Assembly: GCA_963785755.1 (NCBI GenBank)
Contig: CAWAXG010000077.1
Coordinates: 1-12,225 of the forward strand
Direction: 5' to 3'
Source: JACCXG01 sp963785755
GTDB lineage: Bacteria; Acidobacteriota; Vicinamibacteria; Vicinamibacterales; 2-12-FULL-66-21
DNA: 12,225 bases
Positions 7,778 to 12,225 of this stretch are shown piece after piece. How positions within the stretch are numbered: position 1 is the first letter of the stretch; every line of letters starts with the position of its first letter. The position numbers and the translations under genes were made by a program. The notes under the pieces are model-generated. The model searched no databases. It saw only the letters and a list, made by a program, of their open reading frames with translations, and was not told where the DNA came from.

Positions 7778-9768
7778 ATGATGCGCATTCGTCAGGCTTC
7801 GGCGTGTGCTGCCGCGATCGCTGCCGCCCTCGCGTTCACCACCGGGCTCACACAGGGCGCCTCGAAAAACTTCGTTCCCGACGTGACCTTCAAAGGCTCG
7901 AACCTGTCAGGATGGCGGCCGCTCGGCGAGGCGAAGTGGCGCGCGGAGAACGGCGAGATCATCGCGACGCCCAACGGCGGCAGCGGATGGCTGATTCTCG
8001 ACAAGTCCTACCAGGACGTCGCGTTCTTCTCCGAGTTCCGCTGCGCGCCCGGATGCACGGCGGGGCTGCTGCTCCGCGCCGAGAAGACGGCCGACGGCGG
8101 GTTGAAAGGCATCTTCGTCTCGCTCAACCCGGCGGATCCCGCCTCGTATCGCGTCACGCTCGATCCCCAGGGTAAGGAGACATCGCGGGAGCGCCTGCGG
8201 CCGGCAGGCGGAGGGCAGGTTCGGGTTGCGCCGCCTCCCCCGCCGGCGGCGGACGCGGCCGGCGGACGCGGTGCCGCCGGAGGGCGTGGCGCGGCGGCCG
8301 CGCCAGCGGGACGCGGGGGCGGCGGTCCGGCTTTCCCGCAAATGCCCGGAGGCATGCCCTCGCCGATTCCTCGCCCGTCGAACGAGATGAAGGCCGGCGA
8401 GTGGAACACGATCGACATCGTGCTCGATGCGAACATCCTGCGGCCGTTCCTGAACGACGCCGGCGGCATCAGCGGTGGCGTCGCGGAGGAGGAATACGGC
8501 CGCTCCGGCGCGATCGCTCTGTTCGCGGGCGGAACCGGGGAAGCGCGGTTCAAGGACGTCTCTTACAAGGACCTGCAGCCGAGAGTGGCGCTGACGGAGG
8601 ACGTGTCGTCCCGGTTCCGGATGAAGGCGCTCAACGAGTTCTACTACTCGTGGGGTCCTGACGTCGCCGACATCAACAGGGATGGCGTTCCCGACATCGT
8701 GGCCGGGCCGTATTACTACCTCGGGCCCGACTACAACGTCGCGCGCGAGATCTACATGGCCGCCACCATCGATGCGGGCACCAGGTACTTCAATGGCGTG
8801 CAGTTCACCTACGACTTCACCGGCGACGGCTGGCCGGACGTGATCAATTCCCTCTTCACACAGCCCACGGTCCTCTATGTGAATCCGCGCGGAGAGTCCC
8901 GCCGCTGGGACATGTACACGGTGACGGATCGCATCACCAGCGAGCTCGCGCTGATGAAGGACGTCAACGGCGACGGCAAGCTGGAATACATCTTCAAGGA
9001 CGCCAGCAACCAGTTCGTCTACGCCAACCCCGACCCCGCGAATCCCACCGGCACGTGGCCCACGCACGCGATCAGCGCGCCCGGTCCGTGGGCGAATCAC
9101 GGCATGGGCGTGGGGGACGTCAACGGCGACGGCCGGGTCGATTTCGTGAACGCGTATGGCTGGTGGGAGGGACCGGCGAAAGGCAGCGCCGATACCTGGG
9201 CCTACCACCCTGGCGCGTTCGGAAAGTGGAGCCGCTCGAGCCCTGGCGGGGCGGAGATTGGCGTGTACGACGTGAACGGCGACGGGCTGAACGATCTCGT
9301 CACCAGCCTGCAGGCGCACGGGTGGGGGCTGTCCTGGTTCGAGCAGAAGAAAGCGGGAGACGGTACCATCAGCTTCGTCGAGCACCCGATCATGGGGGAC
9401 TTCTCGACGAGGAATGCCGGCGGCGTGACGTTCTCGCAGCTCCACGGGTCGGCCATCGCGGACATCGACGGCGACGGCATCAAGGATTTCGTCACCGGCA
9501 AGCGCTTCTGGTCGCACCTGGACACGTACCTCGATCCCGATCCGCACGGCGCGCCCGTGTTGTACGTCTACCGGACGGTCCGCAATCCAAGGCGCCGGGT
9601 GGCGCCGAGTTCGTGCCGGAGCTCGTGCACAACCGATCGGGCATCGGCTCCAACGCCGCGGTGGTGGATCTGAACAAGGACGGTGCCGCCGAGATCATCG
9701 TCTCGACCAAGCGCGGCACGTTCATCTTCTGGAACAACTGGAAGAAACCAGTAGCCAGTAGCCAGTAG
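7778..9768 (+). CDS. Secreted DUF1080 (3-keto-disaccharide hydrolase-like) / FG-GAP propeller protein, one frameshift
   Basis: The start is ATG 7778 or, better spaced, ATG 7781, seven bases after GAAAGG (7768-7773). A signal peptide follows (ASACAAAIAAALAFTTGLTQG). Residues about 30-265 form a DUF1080/concanavalin-like domain (VTFKGSNLSGWRPL, WRAENGEIIATPNGGSGWLI, EFRCAPGCTAGLLLRAE), some of whose relatives cleave 3-keto-glycosides. It is interrupted by a Gly/Ala/Pro/Arg-rich insert (nt 8210-8370). Seven Ca-binding FG-GAP/VCBS loops follow: DINRDG, DFTGDG, DVNGDG three times, DIDGDG and DLNKDG. This number fits a seven-bladed beta-propeller. The seventh loop is in another frame: one C appears missing at 9587-9588, and restoring it joins NP to KAPGGAEFVPELVHN. 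The repaired length is about 662 residues. The end PVASSQ is encoded by the heptamer repeat at 9749. The protein may bind or cleave a glycoside or surface polysaccharide; catalysis is not shown. Confidence 0.85.
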
Positions 9769-9824
9769 CCAGTGGTTCCCAGACAACGGATCTGGCAACT
9801 GGCTGACTGGCAACTGGTTACTCC
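9749..9824. repeat. ACTGGNN heptamer repeats, tandem then inverted
   Basis: CCAGTAG is repeated three times from 9749, followed by CCAGTGG. After a short spacer the opposite strand sense appears (9792-9817) as CTGGCAACTGGCTGACTGGCAACTGG-like units spaced by seven bases. Read on one strand, all units are ACTGGNN. The element ends the DUF1080/FG-GAP frame and precedes SDR4, where it could form a hairpin between the two genes. Confidence 0.6.
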
Positions 9825-9830
9825 GGATCC

Positions 9831-9841
9831 TGGTTGAACCT
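9831..9841. promoter_or_regulatory. Near-match to the TGGT-N3-ACCA dyad ahead of SDR4
   Basis: TGGTTGAACCT differs from the dyads at 3475 and 7756 only in its last base. It lies two bases before the SDR4 ribosome site. The match is weaker and could be chance, but the placement repeats that of 7756-7766. Confidence 0.3.
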
Positions 9842-9843
9842 GC

Positions 9844-9849
9844 AGGAGG
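9844..9849 (+). promoter_or_regulatory. Strong ribosome binding site AGGAGG selecting a TTG start
   Basis: AGGAGG lies five bases before TTG 9855-9857. This supports the product starting MRLKGKVALVTGA rather than the TTG at 9834, which has no such site. Confidence 0.75.
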
Positions 9850-9854
9850 CACTC

Positions 9855-10611
9855 TTGAGACTGAAGGGCAAGGTAGCACTGGTGACCGGCGCGGCGAGGG
9901 GCATCGGGCGCGGCATCGCGGAGGTCTTCGCGGCCGAAGGAGCCGACGTCGCGGTGAACGACGTCGACCACCGAGAGCTGGCCGAGCAGGTGGCCGCATC
10001 GATCAGGTCGGCCGGGCGACGCGCCATGACGGTCAAGGCCGACGTGGCGCGCCGCGCGGAGGTCGAGCCGATGATCGACAGCGTCTGGAAGCGAGCTCGG
10101 GCCGATCGACATCCTCGTCAACAACGCCGGGATCGAGACAATCGTGCCTTTCCTCGAGCTGACCGACGATCAGTGGACCCGTCTCGTCGACGTGAACCTC
10201 CGCGGCGCGTGGCTGTGCTCGCAGGTGTTCTGCAAGCGCGTCGTCGGAGAACAACGGAAGGCGTCGATCGTGAACATCGGGTCGATCCAGGCGGCAAAAG
10301 TGCTGCCCGGCCGCACCCATTACGCGCCGACGAAGCTCGGCCTCGAGGCGCTGACCCGGAACATGTCCGCGGAGATGACGCCGCAGGGCATCCGCGTCAA
10401 TTGCATCCATCCCGGCCTGATCGACACGCCGATGACGGAATGGGTGATGAAGGATCCGGAGATCCTGCCGATCGTGCTCGGTCAGATCTCGATGGGCCGG
10501 GCAGGCCAGCCTCGCGAGATCGGCGCCGTGGCGGCGTTCTTCGCCTCGGACGAGGCGAGCTATCTCACCGGCCAGTCCGTCTTCGTGGATGGGGGGTGGG
10601 AGGGGAAGTGA
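9855..10611 (+). CDS. Short-chain dehydrogenase/reductase (SDR4), one frameshift
   Basis: This is a classical SDR starting at a TTG with a strong AGGAGG. The N-terminal frame gives MRLKGKVALVTGAARGIGRG and NDVDHRE, whose Asp after beta-2 suggests NAD preference. It runs to SVWK at about 10091. One extra C at 10092 then shifts the frame; without it the protein continues ELGPIDILVNNAGIETIVPF. The joined product has 251 residues with Ser143, Tyr156 and Lys160 in normal spacing and the usual end YLTGQSVFVDGGW. The motifs are all intact, so the indel is probably an assembly error. The gene follows the DUF1080/FG-GAP gene on the same strand with an 86-base gap and could be co-transcribed. The substrate is unknown. 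Confidence 0.85.
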
Positions 10612-10731
10612 GAAGAAGCAGGTTTGAATTGGTGCCGCGGTAGTTCTCCCGCCAGGTGTGACGGATGCTCACCCTGATGGCCGAGAGCGACAACGCGAAA
10701 GTGGGGGCCGGCGGCACGCGCGAGGTGCTCT

Positions 10732-11892
10732 GTGCGTCACGACACTGAAGCGAGTCCGGAACCATCGACTGCGCCGACTGTCAGCGTCGTAATTGCCACC
10801 TTCAACCGGGCAGCGCGGCTGAAGCGCACTCTCGAGGCCCTGCGCTGCCAGCGCTACATGCCTGATGACGAGGTCATCGTCGTGGACAACGGGAGTAGCG
10901 ACGAGACCGCGTCGGTCATTCAGATGGCCAGCCGCGATTACCCGGTGCCGCTCCGGCGGCTCACGGAGCCAGTTCGGGGGAAGGGTCCGGCACTGGCTAG
11001 GGGCGTTGCGGCGGCGCGCGGATCAATCCTGGCGCTCACGGATGATGATGTCGTCGTCGCGCGCGACTGGGTCGCGACGATCCGGCAGGTATTCCGGCAT
11101 CCATCAGCAGCGCTCGTCGGGGGCCGGGTCGATCCGGACTGGGAGTGCCCGCCCCCGCGATGGTTACACGTGGACCCCGACGAGCAGTACGGCATGATGA
11201 CGTCCCCTCTCGCGCTGCAGCACTACGGAGCCGATCAGGAACTCGGGCCGCGGACGGCCGTCGGTGCCAACGTGGCCATTCGGCGCGACGTTCTTGACGC
11301 GCTCGGCGGCTTTCGAGTGGAGCTGGCGCGGCGTACCGGGACGCTGTTCGGCCTCGAAGACCAGGATCTCTGCAGCAGGGCTCGGCAAGCAGGATACCTG
11401 TGTGTCTATCGCTCAGCAATCCGTGTGCGTCACTGGGTGCCGGCAGATCGTCTGCGACTGTCGTATTTCGCCCGATGGTTCTTCTGGTCCGGTTACGGTA
11501 ATGCGCTGTTAGGCAGGGACGACCCGGTTGGACCCGACGGGCAACGGCAGCCCATGTCCTGGTATTTCGCGCGGCGCGTTCCTCTCGCCGCCGCCATGGC
11601 GCTCGCCAGCTCCGCGCGCGGCCGGTTGCCCGAGGCCGCAGAGATGGCGATGGAGGCAGCGTATGCCCTCGGGTACGTTGCACAACGGGTGACATCGCGT
11701 GTTGCACGGATGACGAAGGCGACCGGGGTCGTCATGATCTCTGGGCTGGCGCTGTCCGGCTCGCGCGGACTGGAAACTGGAAACTGGAACCGTCAGCGCA
11801 GCTACCGCTCCTCGTGCCAGTGCACCATCGGCAGCCCGGCCACCGGGGCCCGGAAACAAGGGATGCGCCTGCCTTTGAGCGATCCGATGTAG
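10732..11892 (+). CDS. Family 2 glycosyltransferase
   Basis: This is a GT-A fold inverting-type glycosyltransferase. Visible motifs are VSVVIATFNRAARLKRTLEA (17-36); VIVVDNGSSDET; the acidic nucleotide-sugar/metal site at Asp104-Asp106 (LTDDDV); GANVAIRR...LGGF; and the catalytic-region Glu209-Asp210 (GLEDQDL). No long transmembrane helix is clear, although ARWFFWSGYG near 250 could touch the membrane. It probably transfers a sugar to a polysaccharide, lipid or protein; donor and acceptor are unknown. The start is GTG 10732, with GAGG at 10722-10725. The true end is doubtful: from residue 346 the frame runs through ACTGGAA repeats and then antisense through the end of the SMP-30 gene, so the last 41 residues are probably not native. 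A functional link to the catabolic genes is not evident. Confidence 0.9.
   Translation: MRHDTEASPEPSTAPTVSVVIATFNRAARLKRTLEALRCQRYMPDDEVIVVDNGSSDETASVIQMASRDYPVPLRRLTEPVRGKGPALARGVAAARGSILALTDDDVVVARDWVATIRQVFRHPSAALVGGRVDPDWECPPPRWLHVDPDEQYGMMTSPLALQHYGADQELGPRTAVGANVAIRRDVLDALGGFRVELARRTGTLFGLEDQDLCSRARQAGYLCVYRSAIRVRHWVPADRLRLSYFARWFFWSGYGNALLGRDDPVGPDGQRQPMSWYFARRVPLAAAMALASSARGRLPEAAEMAMEAAYALGYVAQRVTSRVARMTKATGVVMISGLALSGSRGLETGNWNRQRSYRSSCQCTIGSPATGARKQGMRLPLSDPM
11769..11789. repeat. Three tandem ACTGGAA heptamers
   Basis: ACTGGAA is repeated exactly three times. The units match the ACTGGNN type at 9749-9824. They lie at the 3' end of the glycosyltransferase frame, 13 bases from the convergent SMP-30 stop. 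Confidence 0.7.
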
Positions 11893-12225
11893 ACGGTTCG
11901 CAAGTCCGGACCGCCGAACGTCACGCTCGCCATCCAGGGTGCGACGCCGCGCCCGGTGGCGAACAGCACCTCCTCGGTCACGTGATTGCGCAGGAAGGCC
12001 TGCTCGAGCGCGTCGACCTTCGCCGGATCGCCTTCGTCCAGCAGGACGCGCATGTCGCCTTCCGGCGTGAGAACGAACAACTTGTCGGAATAGACCAGCG
12101 TGCCCCAGAGATTCCCATAGCTGTCGAAGGCGATGCCGTCCGGCCACGCACCCTTGCCCAACGTCGACGGGCCGAACACCTCACGGTCGCGCAGGTTCCC
12201 GCGCTCGTCGACGCGCAGCCGCGGG
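11802..12225 (-). CDS. SMP-30/gluconolactonase/LRE-like protein, C-terminal part
   Basis: The frame is open at the right window edge and stops with TAG at 11804-11802, leaving 140 residues. AWPDGIAFDSYGNLWGTLVY matches the PDG-x3-D-x2-G-x-LW block of the SMP-30/regucalcin/gluconolactonase beta-propellers. LFVLTPEGDMRVLLD is another propeller strand pair, and GGPDLRTVYIGSLKGRRIP resembles the family's last blade. Members hydrolyse sugar lactones or act as metal-dependent lactonases. The N-terminus and most metal ligands are outside the window. A lactonase would follow logically from an aldose-oxidising PQQ enzyme, but this is inference. The gene is convergent with the glycosyltransferase; the annotated frames overlap by 91 bases. 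Confidence 0.8.
   Translation of the reverse strand, partial: PRLRVDERGNLRDREVFGPSTLGKGAWPDGIAFDSYGNLWGTLVYSDKLFVLTPEGDMRVLLDEGDPAKVDALEQAFLRNHVTEEVLFATGRGVAPWMASVTFGGPDLRTVYIGSLKGRRIPCFRAPVAGLPMVHWHEER

Noticed and set aside
7907..9547. Long minus-strand open frame of 546 codons
   Set aside because: It lies antisense to the DUF1080/FG-GAP gene, has no recognisable motif, and mirrors its repeats; such shadow frames are common in GC-rich DNA.
9749..9824. CRISPR-like array
   Set aside because: Units are only seven bases, with no unique spacers and no cas genes.
10665..10748. 27-codon frame overlapping the glycosyltransferase start
   Set aside because: No homology or good ribosome site, and it overlaps the well-supported GTG start at 10732.

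Overview
The window reads as a GC-rich, free-living bacterial chromosome segment. Three things resemble Acidobacteriota (Vicinamibacteria-like soil lineages): a PQQ dehydrogenase with an inserted cytochrome c domain, a secreted DUF1080/FG-GAP fusion protein, and intergenic DNA full of short oligomer repeats and palindromes. The taxonomic guess is inference; there is no rRNA or marker gene here.

Layout. 1-69 (-) is the signal-peptide start of an exported protein. 140-1081 (+) is a BKACE-family beta-keto acid cleavage enzyme (DUF849). 1172-1969 (-) and 2323-3102 (-) are two classical short-chain dehydrogenases (SDRs), separated by a 350-base hairpin-rich spacer. 3137-3227 is a REPIN-like double hairpin. 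3583-4359 (+) is a GntR/FCD regulator. 4295-5105 (-) is a third SDR with one frameshift. 5097-5326 is a nested palindrome. 5343-7581 (-) is a periplasmic PQQ-dependent dehydrogenase with an internal cytochrome c domain and three frameshifts. 7778-9768 (+) is a secreted DUF1080 (3-keto-disaccharide hydrolase-like) protein with seven FG-GAP Ca-binding repeats and one frameshift. 9855-10611 (+) is a fourth SDR with one frameshift. 10732-11892 (+) is a family 2 glycosyltransferase. 11802-12225 (-) is the C-terminal part of an SMP-30/gluconolactonase-like protein.

How the genes may work together (inference). The set looks like an accessory catabolic island for a sugar, sugar acid or glycoside. Outside the cytoplasm, the PQQ/cytochrome c enzyme would oxidise the substrate, while the DUF1080/FG-GAP protein binds or cleaves an oxidised glycoside and the SMP-30 protein opens a lactone. 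Inside, the four SDRs would interconvert hydroxy and keto groups, and the BKACE enzyme would cleave a beta-keto acid with acetyl-CoA. The GntR/FCD protein is the obvious local regulator. A perfect dyad TGGT-N3-ACCA occurs upstream of its own gene (3475-3485) and just ahead of the DUF1080/FG-GAP start (7756-7766), with a near match ahead of SDR4 (9831-9841). This suggests one regulon. The glycosyltransferase does not obviously belong to it.

Two things need care. Six single-base frameshifts lie between about 4.9 and 10.1 kb, in four genes whose protein sequences otherwise look conserved; indel errors in the assembly are the simplest explanation. Several open reading frames also run into intergenic repeats and so carry repeat-encoded C-terminal tails.
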